A DNA stretch of 64,000 nucleotides from Leptolyngbya sp. Cla-17 (GCF_016807185.1 NZ_JAEVYN010000001.1:1362781-1426780), one strand, 5' to 3'; positions 18,504-27,936 are shown, numbered from the stretch's first letter. The notes: generated by a model not told the origin, from the sequence alone. Translations and numbers: made by a program.

Positions 18504-19988
18504 GTGTCACGTCAATCCTGTCAATCGCTGATTCCAACCCTATCCGAAGGGAATTCTCAAGCTCTGCATCTAGAGTCAACCTTACAAGACTTGCCTTTGC
18601 ATCGATTTGAAATTGAGATAGGGTGTCCAGGATGGCAACTTGCCCAAGTTTTTGAGCAGCATCCGTTCCTACCGGGAGCTATTTTGGTGAATCAAGGCAA
18701 CTATGCCGGAATGGTGTCGCGTCAGCGATTATTAGAATATTTGATTCGACCCCATGGACTCGATATTTTTTTGACAGAGCCGCTTCAAGTGCTTCATAGC
18801 TATGCTCGATGTGATCTGTTGTTACTGTCGGGAACTACGCCGATTTTGGTAGCGGCTCAACAGGCTTTGCGGCGATCGCCTGAATTATTGGCTGAACCGA
18901 TTATTGTTCAAGATGATCAGACATATTATTTATTAGATATCCACGAACTAAATATCGCCCACTGGCAAATTCGCGGCATTGAAACTCAAGTGCGGTACGA
19001 GCGCATTCAGGCGCAAATGATTCAAAACAACAAAATGGCAAGTTTAGGGCGGCTTGTGGATGGGGTAGCCCACGAAATTTTGGACCCCGTTAGCTTTATT
19101 TGGGGTAATCTCAGCCATATTGCCAGCTATAGCAATGATCTACTAACCCTGCTAGACGCTTACGAACAGCATTTACCTGGGCTCCCGACAGACATTGATC
19201 GACTCAAAACAGATCTAGACATTGATTATTTACGCCAAGATTTACCGAAAGCGATCGCAAGCGTTAAAACGGGAGCAGAGCGCCTCTCTAAACTCGCATC
19301 CAGCCTGCAAAATTTTTGCCATATTGATGAAGTCTATCCCAAGCCTGTTGATTTACACGAGGCGATCGACGGTATTTTATTGCTGCTCAAAAGCCGCTTA
19401 ACCAGTGAAATTCAAGTCATTCGTCAGTATGGACAACTTCCGCCCGTCCTGTGTTTTCCTGGACATTTGCAGCAAGTTTTCATGAATATTTTAAGCCGCT
19501 GTTTAGATACCTTATTGAACCAAGCAGTGAGCCAGGAACTAGATCAAGAGTTTCCCTCGCGCCATACGTCCCAAAACCCTGCTGCTTCGACCAAACCCAC
19601 TATTGAAATTACAACGCAGGTTTGCTCCTTAGCGATGGGCGATCGCCCTCCTGCCCGATGGGTGTTAATCTGCATCGCCGATAATGGACCGGGCTTGTCG
19701 TCTGAAGCGCAACAAGAAATTTTAGAATCGTTCTCTATCAAAAAGCGGGCAGAAAAAGAAACCAGCCTTGCCGTGAGCTACCAAATTGTCACAGCCAAGC
19801 ACGGCGGTAAATTGTGGGTGCGATCGCGAGGTGCAACGTTGGGCGGTCCCTGCACCCATAACTCAAGCAATTCCCACCTGGATAACTTACAGTTCCCCCC
19901 AGATAATTCACACATAAATCACTCTCCAACGGAAGCTCCAACTCATTTTATCGGCACCGAATTCGAGATATTGCTACCGCTTGCATAG
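18504..19988 (+). CDS. sensor histidine kinase-like protein with degenerate ATPase domain
   Basis: 494 residues, GTG start. The N-terminal CBS-like sensory region (about 20-165; FLPGAILVNQGNYAGMVSRQ) is followed by a HisKA segment with the phosphoacceptor His190 in MASLGRLVDGVAHEILDP, then a HATPase_c region in which the N box is NILSRCLDTL (second Asn lost), G1 is kept (IADNGPGL), and F/G2 are eroded (ESFSIKKRAEKETSLAVS instead of FFTTK..G.GLGL). A low-complexity Asn/Ser/His insertion lies near residues 448-478. It is paralogous to the intact kinase at 39713-41047. Probably unable to bind ATP normally; may act as a phosphoacceptor or scaffold. Confidence 0.87.
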   Translation: MSRQSCQSLIPTLSEGNSQALHLESTLQDLPLHRFEIEIGCPGWQLAQVFEQHPFLPGAILVNQGNYAGMVSRQRLLEYLIRPHGLDIFLTEPLQVLHSYARCDLLLLSGTTPILVAAQQALRRSPELLAEPIIVQDDQTYYLLDIHELNIAHWQIRGIETQVRYERIQAQMIQNNKMASLGRLVDGVAHEILDPVSFIWGNLSHIASYSNDLLTLLDAYEQHLPGLPTDIDRLKTDLDIDYLRQDLPKAIASVKTGAERLSKLASSLQNFCHIDEVYPKPVDLHEAIDGILLLLKSRLTSEIQVIRQYGQLPPVLCFPGHLQQVFMNILSRCLDTLLNQAVSQELDQEFPSRHTSQNPAASTKPTIEITTQVCSLAMGDRPPARWVLICIADNGPGLSSEAQQEILESFSIKKRAEKETSLAVSYQIVTAKHGGKLWVRSRGATLGGPCTHNSSNSHLDNLQFPPDNSHINHSPTEAPTHFIGTEFEILLPLA

Positions 19989-20096
19989 AAAGAATGCGGA
20001 GTACGGAGACCTGATCTCAAAATTCAAAACCCTCTAGCTCCTACCCTCTCGCCAGCTTTAGAATACCAAGGTCATCAATTTCTAGGTAAGTTAGCT

Positions 20097-20918
20097 ATGG
20101 CAGACCCGATCCCAGTGTTGGTTAATGGTGCAGCGGGCAAAATGGGTCGTGAGGTTGTGAAAGCGATCGCTCAATCGACAGATTTGACTTTGATGGGAGC
20201 TGTTGATCGCAGTCTTGAATATCTTGGGCAAGATGCTGGGGAACTTGCAGGCTGTGGCACGTTGGAAGTTCCAATTACCAATGACTTTCAGCCCATGCTG
20301 GCATTTGTCTCTCAAGAAAAGCAGCCCGCTGTGATGGTCGATTTTACCCATCCCGACTCGGTGTATGAAAATATTCGGATTGCGATCGCCTATGGAGTTC
20401 GTCCAGTTGTGGGCACCACCGGACTCAGCCCCGTTCAAATTGCCAACCTAACTGAATTTGCTGATAAGGCAAGCATGGGCTGTCTGCTGATTCCTAATTT
20501 CTCCATTGGTATGGTCTTGCTGCAACAGGCGGCGATCCAAGCCTCTCAGCATTTTGACCATGTGGAAATTATTGAGCTACACCATAACCAAAAAGCGGAT
20601 GCTCCAAGTGGAACTGCGCTCCAAACAGCTGAACTATTAGGAGAAATAGGCAAGCCCTTCAATCCACCCAGCGTAGAAGAAACGGAAAAACTACCCGGAG
20701 CACGGGGTAGCCTCACAGAAGACGGTATTCGGATTCACAGCGTGCGTTTACCTGGACTCATTGCCCATCAAGAGGTGATTTTTGGGGCACTGGGTCAAAT
20801 TTATACGTTGCGGCATGATACGAGCGATCGCGCTTGTTACATGCCGGGTGTTCTGCTTGCCATCCGCAAAGTGATGCAGTTGAAATCGTTAGTCTATGGC
20901 TTAGAAAAAATTCTCTGA
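20097..20918 (+). CDS. dapB: 4-hydroxy-tetrahydrodipicolinate reductase
   Basis: 273-residue NAD(P)H-dependent enzyme of the diaminopimelate/lysine pathway. The nucleotide-binding motif [16 protein letters not shown] is at residues 7-22, VDFTHPD and GTTGLS follow, and the catalytic signature [15 protein letters not shown] with its His pair is at about 160-174. The C-terminus has the family pattern [15 protein letters not shown] and [15 protein letters not shown]. Length is normal. The preceding 108-bp spacer contains a pyrimidine-rich tract near 20028-20052 of the dispersed type. Confidence 0.96.
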   Translation: MADPIPVLVNGAAGKMGREVVKAIAQSTDLTLMGAVDRSLEYLGQDAGELAGCGTLEVPITNDFQPMLAFVSQEKQPAVMVDFTHPDSVYENIRIAIAYGVRPVVGTTGLSPVQIANLTEFADKASMGCLLIPNFSIGMVLLQQAAIQASQHFDHVEIIELHHNQKADAPSGTALQTAELLGEIGKPFNPPSVEETEKLPGARGSLTEDGIRIHSVRLPGLIAHQEVIFGALGQIYTLRHDTSDRACYMPGVLLAIRKVMQLKSLVYGLEKIL

Positions 20919-21387
20919 GCTATTGCTTGGTCCGTATAGGACGCGCCAAAAAGGCCCTTCGCAAGAGAGTAGCAAAATATTGCAAAAAAATCGCCTGACC
21001 CTTAAAAGCCCCCAGGGTCAGGCTGTCTACCTGTCAGTACGCTCTTCTAACTGAAAAAACTAAGCCAACATAGTTGCCCCCTAGTTGTTTAGCTTTTCCG
21101 AATCACGTTCCTCTCAGATGTATCCTAATTTTGCGGCATATTTGTCCTAACTCCATCCGCATAGTCTCTAATGTTTTACCCAAATGCGCTCGGCAGCAAG
21201 GTATGAATTTTGCGTAAATTTACTCTAAACACCCCTCTGCATACCTATCGTCCTAAAATTTGCAGGAAGATGTTATAAACACGTTCTCTCAATCCGTTGA
21301 AATTTGTCCGCACTAAATTCCATCTCTTACAGATGAACCGACAAGTGTTAGGCTCGTAGCAGTGATTCGAGTAGTTTGACCCGTTCT
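20919..21387. other. intergenic gap with a strong hairpin
   Basis: 469 bp without a coding frame that looks real. Its main structure is the 9-bp perfect hairpin at 20994-21022 listed separately. The rest is AT-rich with scattered pyrimidine tracts and should hold the promoter of the gene at 21388. A small RNA is possible here but no known family motif was recognised. Confidence 0.5.
20984..21022 (-). terminator. hairpin with T-run on the minus strand
   Basis: CCTGACCCT (20994-21002) and AGGGTCAGG (21014-21022) pair perfectly around an 11-base loop. Read on the minus strand the stem is followed by CGA and seven T residues, the layout of an intrinsic terminator; on the plus strand no T-run follows. 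No annotated minus-strand gene ends here, so it could belong to an unannotated minus-strand RNA or serve dapB imperfectly. Confidence 0.55.
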
Positions 21388-22254
21388 ATGTTAGTTCCCC
21401 TAACCCGCAAAACTTTTGAAAGCCTAATTCCAATGATCGCCACAGGGGGGCAATACGCTCACTTTTGGGGCAAACTACGCGATGTGTTGCGACGGGTTCT
21501 AATCTCAGTAGTTGGCATTTTCGCGATTGTGCTGATTCGGGTGCTGATTCTACAGGAAAGCAACGGTATTTTATTATTCGTTGGCTTAACTATTGGGCTG
21601 TACTGGATTTGGGGACCGATTTTGTGGGCAAGCTTACGCAATTTGGAATATCGCCGATATGGCTATGCTGGCTTTTGGCAAGGCAGAGTAACAGATATAT
21701 TTCTAACAGAAGAACTGATTGGCACAGAAGAAAACGTCAATAATCGCGGCGAATTAGTGATTGTTGAGAATCGAGAGCGCTGTTTGAATTTAGAAGTGGG
21801 AGATGAAACAGGCTTTACAGCTCAATTGCGTGTTCCGCTCAAGCGCTATCACCGAGCGATAGACCTTGGCGATGTTGCAGAAATGCTGGTGCTGTCGAAT
21901 CGGGGGGATTTGGGACGCATTGCCCAAACGACCGATATTTACATCCCTGATCATAATCTTTGGGTAAGTGACTATCCCTATTTGCAACACGATGCTTTTA
22001 TTGATGTCAGCCGTAGGCTCAGTACTCAATATCCTGAGACGGTAGAGGCGGTAGATCCAGTAGAAGCTCAGCCTACGCGCCGTAAGCGAACTCCAAAAGG
22101 CACTGGTTCTAAGGGCGGAGCAATGACACGAAGCCAGCCAGATGAGGCACCAGATACCCGAAGGCGCGGCTTAGAAGATACAGATTCAGATTATCAGCCA
22201 GCATCGTCGCCTCGAAAACGGCGATCGCCGCGTCGCCCTACCCGCGATGATTGA
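21388..22254 (+). CDS. membrane protein with basic C-terminal tail, hypothetical
   Basis: 288 residues. Two adjacent hydrophobic segments (about 33-57 and 60-80) are followed by a soluble region of about 140 residues with VTDIFLTEELIGTEE and a conserved-looking NLEVGDETGFTAQLRVPLKRY, then an Arg/Lys/Pro/Ser-rich tail from about 218 (QPTRRKRTPKGTG, SPRKRRSPRRPTRDD) that looks disordered and could bind nucleic acid or lipid. ATG 21388 is preferred to TTG 21376. The function is unknown and there are no co-directional neighbours; cobH ends convergently 11 bp away. Confidence 0.78.
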   Translation: MLVPLTRKTFESLIPMIATGGQYAHFWGKLRDVLRRVLISVVGIFAIVLIRVLILQESNGILLFVGLTIGLYWIWGPILWASLRNLEYRRYGYAGFWQGRVTDIFLTEELIGTEENVNNRGELVIVENRERCLNLEVGDETGFTAQLRVPLKRYHRAIDLGDVAEMLVLSNRGDLGRIAQTTDIYIPDHNLWVSDYPYLQHDAFIDVSRRLSTQYPETVEAVDPVEAQPTRRKRTPKGTGSKGGAMTRSQPDEAPDTRRRGLEDTDSDYQPASSPRKRRSPRRPTRDD

Positions 22255-22264
22255 TAGTAATCCA

Positions 22265-22894
22265 TTAGCTAGCGCCTAGCTGTTCCTGTCCATAAGCTTG
22301 CCATGCTAAATCGACTAAGCCATTCACAATAGCCGCCGCTACCACTGAACTGCCCTTCCGCCCATTGATGGTGATGTATGGCACGAGAGAGTCTGCTAGT
22401 CGTTCTTTCGCCACATCTGCCCCCACAAAACCAGCCGGAGTGCCAATCACAAGCGCGGGTCGAATGTCTTCAGTTTCAATGAGTTCTGCGATCGCGGTCA
22501 GCGCGGTCTGAGATTGACCTATGACAAATACACCCTCAGGATACCGACGTGCCAAGGTTTCAATGCCCCACGCAGCGCGAGTTTTCTCCTTTTGTGGACG
22601 CGTTAAGGCATCCATGCTGCAATAAACAGGATTAGCAAAGGTGTGTTGAATAGTAGACGCGATCGCTACCTGCACCATCGGCACATCAACCACAATGGTG
22701 GTTCGAGCCGCCAGTGCTGCGGCCCCAGACTGTAGTGCTGCATCTGAAAATCGAATCAGCGATTGGTAATCAAAATCTGCCGTAGCGTAAATGACTCGCC
22801 GAACAATTTCATACTCCGCCGGAGAAAACGTATGTCCTCCAATTTCACGATCAATCAGTGCTAAGCTTTGCGCGTCCGTCACATGCCATTCCAT
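22265..22894 (-). CDS. cobH: precorrin-8X methylmutase (CobH/CbiC)
   Basis: 209-residue enzyme moving a methyl group from C11 to C12 of precorrin-8 to give hydrogenobyrinic acid in (pseudo)cobalamin synthesis. The family pattern is clear: FSPAEYEIVRRVIYATADFDY, IVVDVPMVQVAI, ALVIGTPAGFVGADVAKERL and ITINGRKGSSVVAAAIVNGL. At the position where aligned CobH has its catalytic histidine (RMVHACG context), this protein has Tyr36 (RVIYATAD). The enzyme may still be active if this is a clade-wide substitution; the alignment is mine by eye. It stands alone, with no other cob genes in the window. Confidence 0.9.
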   Translation of the reverse strand: MEWHVTDAQSLALIDREIGGHTFSPAEYEIVRRVIYATADFDYQSLIRFSDAALQSGAAALAARTTIVVDVPMVQVAIASTIQHTFANPVYCSMDALTRPQKEKTRAAWGIETLARRYPEGVFVIGQSQTALTAIAELIETEDIRPALVIGTPAGFVGADVAKERLADSLVPYITINGRKGSSVVAAAIVNGLVDLAWQAYGQEQLGAS

Positions 22895-22960
22895 GTCTTT
22901 GCCTTCAGACTAATTCGTCAGTTGGCAAAATGCCAAAGAGACTAGGAATAGGATAGGCGA

Positions 22961-23818
22961 TTATGTTTCAGATGGGGAAGAACGATTCAACATTGGGGTT
23001 AAATAGGCGACCAGCGCTCCGATCAAAAAGCCCGCCACATTTCGGAATAGGGGCAACCAATCGGATGTGCGAGTCACTACTGGACCAATGCCAAAAGCAA
23101 TAAACAAAATACCCCAAAGCGGCGAAAAAATCAGTGCCCATTGCCAAGAAAAAACTTGCCCTTCCTTGCGGGGGTGCGCTGCAAAACCACAAATGACTCC
23201 GCCCAGGATTGAGGTAATGAGTGTTAGAATCCACTGCTCTTGAGGTAAACCTGGAACGACCTGACAGCCGCCTTGTAAAAGGCAAGTTTTGATCGAACCG
23301 ATCGCCCCTAGAATTGCCTGATCTTCACCATTCTCCCGAACGTAGAACTGGTTACCAAAGCGAGTTTGCAGCTCGATCCAAAAGACGCGTGGCATTAGTG
23401 GATAAAAATCGTCACCAACGCTAAAGTTCAAGATGTTTCCACCTCTCGGATCGGCAACCAGCAAGACGCTATGATCGTCTAGCCCCCAATATCCTTTCAC
23501 GGCTGTTCCAGGGGTGCGATCAAACTGGGTCAAAACTTTCAGTTTCCATCCGGTCGTTTGTTGAAATTGCGCTAGATCTTCTGCCAAAGCTGCTTCCTGG
23601 TCACTGCTCAAGAACTTTGCCAGATCAATCACAGCAGTATCAGTTTTTGGCAATAAGTCAGGATTATCAAATGCATATGCAACGGAAGAACTGGCAAACA
23701 GCCCAACAGGGCTTAGCCATATCGAGAGCGCCACTAAACTACTGAATAGATAAACCAGCCATTTCTGAGAGAAGCGACGATGATATTGCATTCCTGTAAT
23801 CAGTTCAGATTGAGCCAT
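22961..23818 (-). CDS. TPM-domain (Psb32/TLP18.3-like) membrane protein
   Basis: About 285 residues. A signal or anchor segment (SQKWLVYLFSSLVALSIWLSP) ending near AYA-FDN is followed by a TPM domain (about 55-185) with LLPKTDTAVIDLAKFLSSDQ, KVLTQFDRTPGTAVKGYWGL, LLVADPRGGNILNFSVGD. Two to three C-terminal hydrophobic helices follow. TPM proteins of this type (Psb32, TLP18.3) take part in photosystem II repair in the thylakoid lumen. The start is uncertain: 23851, 23818 and 23791 are all in-frame ATGs. It is divergent from the QueD-like gene; the 5' part of the long frame overlaps the opposite ORF. Confidence 0.85.
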   Translation of the reverse strand: MAQSELITGMQYHRRFSQKWLVYLFSSLVALSIWLSPVGLFASSSVAYAFDNPDLLPKTDTAVIDLAKFLSSDQEAALAEDLAQFQQTTGWKLKVLTQFDRTPGTAVKGYWGLDDHSVLLVADPRGGNILNFSVGDDFYPLMPRVFWIELQTRFGNQFYVRENGEDQAILGAIGSIKTCLLQGGCQVVPGLPQEQWILTLITSILGGVICGFAAHPRKEGQVFSWQWALIFSPLWGILFIAFGIGPVVTRTSDWLPLFRNVAGFLIGALVAYLTPMLNRSSPSET

Positions 23819-24014
23819 GGGTAACGCTGGGAGGAGCATTGAGAAAAGCATTCAAAAAAATTTAATGGAAAAGTCTCTTAACACTTGTTCATCATATTCT
23901 AATACTAAGAATGTCCGGCGATCGCCGCGAATGTTAGTTATCCTGAAAATAGGATGCTTTACAAAATTTTGCATCTCGGTTCAAGGTTTCCCAGGCTACT
24001 CCGGCACGGAATTT

Positions 24015-24887
24015 ATGAAATGTACTATTAATCGTCGCGCCCAATTTTCTGCCAGCCATCGCTATTGGTTGCCAGAGGTTAGCGAGGCAGAGAACCTGAG
24101 CCGCTTCGGTGCTTGCACAGGTTTTCCTGGTCATGGTCACAACTACGTTTTGTTCGTCTCCATGCTGGGCGACTTAGATGAATATGGCATGGTGCTAAAT
24201 CTCTCAGACGTAAAACACATCATCAAACGTGAGATTACCAGCCAACTCGATTTTTCTTATTTGAATGATGCTTGGGAAGAGTTTCAGCAAACGCTGCCAA
24301 CGACCGAAAATATAGCGCGGGTTATTTGGCAACGGCTTGCCCCTCATCTTCCGCTCGTCCGCATTCAGCTATTTGAACATCCCGAACTTTGGGCAGATTA
24401 TTATGGAGACGATATGCAAGCCTATCTGACTCTTAGCACTCATTTCAGCGCTGCTCACCGCCTTGCTCGTCCTGATCTTAGTTTTGAAGAGAACTCTGAA
24501 ATCTATGGTAAGTGCGCTCGTCCAAACGGACATGGACACAATTACCATTTAGAAGTGACGATTAAAGGAGACATCGATCCACGCACTGGCATGATTGCTG
24601 ATTTGGTTGATTTTCAAGCGGCGATCAACACTTGCGTCGTAGAACCTTTTGACCACACTTTTTTAAACAAGGATGTTGCCTACTTTGCAAACGTGGTACC
24701 AACCGCAGAAAATATCGCCATTCATATCCGCGATTTGCTACAGGACCCCATCAGGCAAATTGGCGCACAGCTATATAAGGTCAAGCTGATTGAAAGTCCT
24801 AACAATTCCTGCGAAGTGTATTGTGTTGAACCACAGGAATCTCGGCTATTGCTTCACAATCAAGCACCCGTGCTAGTTCAAGCTTAA
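24015..24887 (+). CDS. tandem 6-pyruvoyl-tetrahydropterin synthase/QueD-like protein
   Basis: 290 residues made of two PTPS/QueD folds. Domain 1 (about 1-135) has FSASHRYWLP and CTGFPGHGHNY; domain 2 (about 137-275) has FSAAHRLARP and CARPNGHGHNYHLEV. Each half keeps the three zinc-binding His (one in FSA-H, two in GHGHNY), an upstream Cys and the PTTENIA / PTAENIA motif with the downstream Glu region (LFEHPE, LIESPN). The family makes 6-carboxy-tetrahydropterin in queuosine/7-deazaguanine synthesis or related pterins. ATG 24015 is chosen because homology begins exactly there; the longer frame from 23817 is not supported. Confidence 0.88.
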   Translation: MKCTINRRAQFSASHRYWLPEVSEAENLSRFGACTGFPGHGHNYVLFVSMLGDLDEYGMVLNLSDVKHIIKREITSQLDFSYLNDAWEEFQQTLPTTENIARVIWQRLAPHLPLVRIQLFEHPELWADYYGDDMQAYLTLSTHFSAAHRLARPDLSFEENSEIYGKCARPNGHGHNYHLEVTIKGDIDPRTGMIADLVDFQAAINTCVVEPFDHTFLNKDVAYFANVVPTAENIAIHIRDLLQDPIRQIGAQLYKVKLIESPNNSCEVYCVEPQESRLLLHNQAPVLVQA

Positions 24888-25001
24888 GTACCTCACGTGT
24901 GCAACTAATTTGCCATCCCTCCCAACCCCTATGCCATCTCTATTCAGCTAGTTTTGGGAAGTTGATTTGGATAGTTATAATTTCCTGTTTTATTGGGAGA
25001 G

Positions 25002-25061
25002 GGCTAGGTGAAGCCGATCTTTGTGAATATTCCAAGGTCAGCGCAAATGTTTCACCTAGCC
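25002..25061. terminator. 11-bp inverted repeat between convergent genes
   Basis: GGCTAGGTGAA (25002-25012) and TTCACCTAGCC (25051-25061) are perfect complements around a 38-base loop. The right arm abuts the dxr stop codon. No T-run follows on either strand. It may stop or process transcripts of the convergent queD-like and dxr genes. Confidence 0.5.
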
Positions 25062-26240
25062 TCAATGAGCGGCAATTAGGGGCTGACTAGCAGTCAGAGT
25101 ATCTTGCCGTGCCCAATCATCGGCAGCAAGGATGTCTTCTAAGGCTGGATCGGAGCGATTTTGAGTTTGATAGCGATCGCAAGTTTGCTCAATCAATCGG
25201 GGAATATCTAAAAAGCGGATTTTTTCTTCTAGAAATAGAGCGACGGCTTGTTCATTGGCGGCGTTTAATACGGCTGGCATGCAGCCCCCCGCCCGCCCTG
25301 CGGCATAGGCAAGTTGCATACAGGGATATTTTTCGTGATCGGGTTCGCGGAAAGTTAGATTACCAAGTTTCACAAGGTCGAGCGGTTCCCAGTTTGTGGC
25401 AATGCGATCGGGATAGGAAAGGGCATACAGCAGTGGCAACCGCATGTCTGCCCAGCCTAGTTGTGCCAGCACGGAGGTGTCTTCCAGTTCAATCAGCGAG
25501 TGAATAATGCTTTGGGGATGAATGACAATCGCGATATGGTCATAGTCCACGCCAAAGAGATAGTGGGCTTCGATCACTTCCAGCCCTTTGTTCATAAGTG
25601 TTGCAGAGTCAATGGTGATTTTGCGCCCCATTGTCCAATTGGGATGTTTAAGCGCATCAGCAACGGTCACCTGTGCTAGCTTTTCCACAGGCAAGTCGCG
25701 AAAAGAACCGCCGGATGCCGTCAACAAAATCCGACGCAAACCACCTGCGGGAACTCCTTGCAGACATTGAAAAATCGCAGAATGCTCAGAGTCGGCAGGC
25801 AGCAGTTTCACCCCATGTTGCTTAACCAAGGGCAGCACCACTGGAGCGCCTGCAATCAAGGTTTCTTTATTGGCAAGAGCAATATCTTTTCCAGCTTTGA
25901 TGGCGGCGATCGTCGGTAGCAATCCAGCACAGCCAACAATGCCTGTCACCACTACATCCGCTTCCGCACACCGCGCTACTTCAATCACCCCTTCCTGCCC
26001 TGCCAGCAAGATAGGCTGCGGTGAAAGATCGGCGATCGCGGCTTTAAGGTCAGGCAACCTATCTGCATCGGATACGGCAACAATCAGCGGGCGAAACTGC
26101 CGCACCTGCTGTGCTAACAGGTCCACATTGCGCCCTGCCGCTAATCCTACAATCCGAAATTGGTCAGGATACTGCGCCGCAATATCCAGAGTTTGAGTGC
26201 CGATGGAACCTGTAGAGCCAAGAAGAGAAAGTGCTTTCAC
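25062..26240 (-). CDS. dxr: 1-deoxy-D-xylulose 5-phosphate reductoisomerase
   Basis: 392-residue NADPH-dependent enzyme converting DXP to MEP, the committed step of the MEP isoprenoid pathway that feeds carotenoids, phytol and quinones. The N-terminal [15 protein letters not shown] is the NADPH site; [40 protein letters not shown] and [23 protein letters not shown] give metal and substrate residues. The C-terminal [15 protein letters not shown] is also typical. Length is normal. dnaE-C lies 204 bp upstream in the same direction, with no evidence of functional linkage. Confidence 0.97.
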   Translation of the reverse strand: MKALSLLGSTGSIGTQTLDIAAQYPDQFRIVGLAAGRNVDLLAQQVRQFRPLIVAVSDADRLPDLKAAIADLSPQPILLAGQEGVIEVARCAEADVVVTGIVGCAGLLPTIAAIKAGKDIALANKETLIAGAPVVLPLVKQHGVKLLPADSEHSAIFQCLQGVPAGGLRRILLTASGGSFRDLPVEKLAQVTVADALKHPNWTMGRKITIDSATLMNKGLEVIEAHYLFGVDYDHIAIVIHPQSIIHSLIELEDTSVLAQLGWADMRLPLLYALSYPDRIATNWEPLDLVKLGNLTFREPDHEKYPCMQLAYAAGRAGGCMPAVLNAANEQAVALFLEEKIRFLDIPRLIEQTCDRYQTQNRSDPALEDILAADDWARQDTLTASQPLIAAH

Positions 26241-26444
26241 AATGGTGCAGTTCAGTCACGCCTCCCCTATCTTACGGTTTGGTGTAGCCAATCCTAAAGA
26301 AAGAAAATCCACGTAATCTTTCAAATTTATTGTTTTCGATAGTAAATATTACCTTGACAGAGGAATTAAGTAGAGGAAAGCAACTGGATAAACTGACCAG
26401 AAATCGGTAAAGCAGACAGCCCATCGATGCTCCCCAAGCCATGT

Positions 26445-27788
26445 TTAAGCAGGAGTCGTAAGAGAGGAAACGTGAGCTTGAAACCCCGCTTTGAGTAGAG
26501 CGTTGACGGCGGCTTGATGATCATGGACGCGAAACTGAGGACCAAATCGGACAAAATGGCGTTTATCTTGGGCACTGACGATCGCCACAACAGGAACCTT
26601 CGCGCGATCGTCCTCACCTCGATGCTGCAACAACACAGTGCGGAGGCGATGCTGTTGTTCAATATCACTGGCAACTTTAGGCTCTAACTCGACCATCACC
26701 ATGCGTACCGATTCAATGGGTTCCACATCTTCTACGATAAATTGTGCCTGATCATCCCGCCGATCGATTTTGCCCCACACCATCAGCCGTGCATCCACAA
26801 TCAGCTTCTCGCTAATGCGCTCATAAGATTTGGGAAAAACAACAGACTCGGCGTTCCCGGTCAGGTCTTCAATCGTGAGAATCGCCATGCGATCGCCCTT
26901 TTTAGTAGTCACAGGTTTAAGGCTAGTTAACATGACGATCGCGCTCACCGAGGAACCTTCAGCGTAGTCTTGCAAATCGCTCAGGTTAATGGGTGCCAGC
27001 ATCCGGGCAGAAGCTTGCAGTGGCTTAAGCGGATGATCTGAAATGTAGAAGCCGATAATCTCCTTTTCCAACCGCAACCGTTCTTGTTGAGCAAAGTCTG
27101 AGACAGGGCTTGCTTTGGGAGCTGATTCAAATGCATTCACGGTGGCTTGTGTGCTGCCCAGCATATCAAACAGGTTGCCTTGTCCACTGGCGCGATCGCG
27201 AGATCGTGCCTGCGCCCAATCCAAAATCAGTTCCAAGTCATGGACAAGCTGGTTGCGGTTTTGGTCAGGATCGAGTTGATCTAGGGCACCGCAATGAATT
27301 AGCGCTTCTAACGCTCTCCGGTTAACGGCACGAGAGTCCACGCGATCGCACAAATCTGGCAACGATTTAAATGGTCCCTCTGCTTCTCGCGAAGCTAACA
27401 AGCTTTCTATCGCCCCCAAACCCACATTGCGTACGCCTCCTAAACCAAACAAAATGGCATCACCAGTCGGCGTAAAATCAACTCCAGAGCGGTTGACATC
27501 TGGCGGCTGCACTTGGATGCCCATGGCAAAACACGTCGCGATATACTTCTGTGCCTTATCTTGATCGCCACTGTTTGCCGTCAACAGCGCCGCCATATAC
27601 TCAACTGGGTAATTTGCCTTCAGGTAAGCGGTTTGATAGGTGACATAGCCATAGGCTGTGGAGTGGGATTTATTAAAGCAATTGGATGCCACCAATCCGT
27701 TTGCCAGCACAAAATTATGGTTTTGTTCGACCCCAATGTCATAGACCGATTGATTACCCAACAACCTACGACCAATGACCTTCACCAT
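26445..27788 (-). CDS. dnaE: split DNA polymerase III alpha subunit, C-terminal half with intein IntC
   Basis: 447-residue product consisting of a 36-residue C-terminal intein fragment and the C-terminal part of DnaE (411 residues). The extein begins with [20 protein letters not shown], the middle of the polymerase catalytic region, and continues through helix-hairpin-helix and OB-fold regions ([20 protein letters not shown]). In cyanobacteria DnaE is encoded in two separated genes whose products ligate by protein trans-splicing; the dnaE-N/IntN gene is not in this window. The true start is ATG 27788 (MVKVIGRR), not the upstream TTG-type extension to 27803, because IntC then has exactly the usual 36 residues. 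Confidence 0.96.
   Translation of the reverse strand: MVKVIGRRLLGNQSVYDIGVEQNHNFVLANGLVASNCFNKSHSTAYGYVTYQTAYLKANYPVEYMAALLTANSGDQDKAQKYIATCFAMGIQVQPPDVNRSGVDFTPTGDAILFGLGGVRNVGLGAIESLLASREAEGPFKSLPDLCDRVDSRAVNRRALEALIHCGALDQLDPDQNRNQLVHDLELILDWAQARSRDRASGQGNLFDMLGSTQATVNAFESAPKASPVSDFAQQERLRLEKEIIGFYISDHPLKPLQASARMLAPINLSDLQDYAEGSSVSAIVMLTSLKPVTTKKGDRMAILTIEDLTGNAESVVFPKSYERISEKLIVDARLMVWGKIDRRDDQAQFIVEDVEPIESVRMVMVELEPKVASDIEQQHRLRTVLLQHRGEDDRAKVPVVAIVSAQDKRHFVRFGPQFRVHDHQAAVNALLKAGFQAHVSSLTTPA
27681..27788 (-). other. split DnaE intein, C-terminal fragment (IntC)
   Basis: 36 codons encoding [20 protein letters not shown] and onward to ASN, directly followed by Cys+1 of the CFN extein. It shares the VYDIGVE..HNF.L.NG pattern and the terminal Asn with the well-known Nostoc DnaE IntC. 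Terminal Asn (cyclisation) and Cys+1 (nucleophile) are both present, so the fragment looks splicing-competent. Confidence 0.95.
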
Positions 27789-27936
27789 ATCTAACCTCAG
27801 CAATAACCCAAAGACCCGTGGAGTCTAACATAAGTCTAGCGGAAGGGAGCTAGGCCAGGAGAAGCGGTTTTGATATACACTTCTTGACGTAGAGTCTCTG
27901 GGCGGTCACTTATCATTTATATGGCTTGCTCGATTC

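Noticed and set aside
23817..24014. N-terminal extension of the tandem QueD-like gene
   Set aside because: Homology starts at ATG 24015; the extension lies antisense to the TPM gene start and looks non-coding.
24899..25090. 63-codon plus-strand frame after the queD-like gene
   Set aside because: It runs through the inverted repeat and into dxr antisense with no domain or ribosome site.
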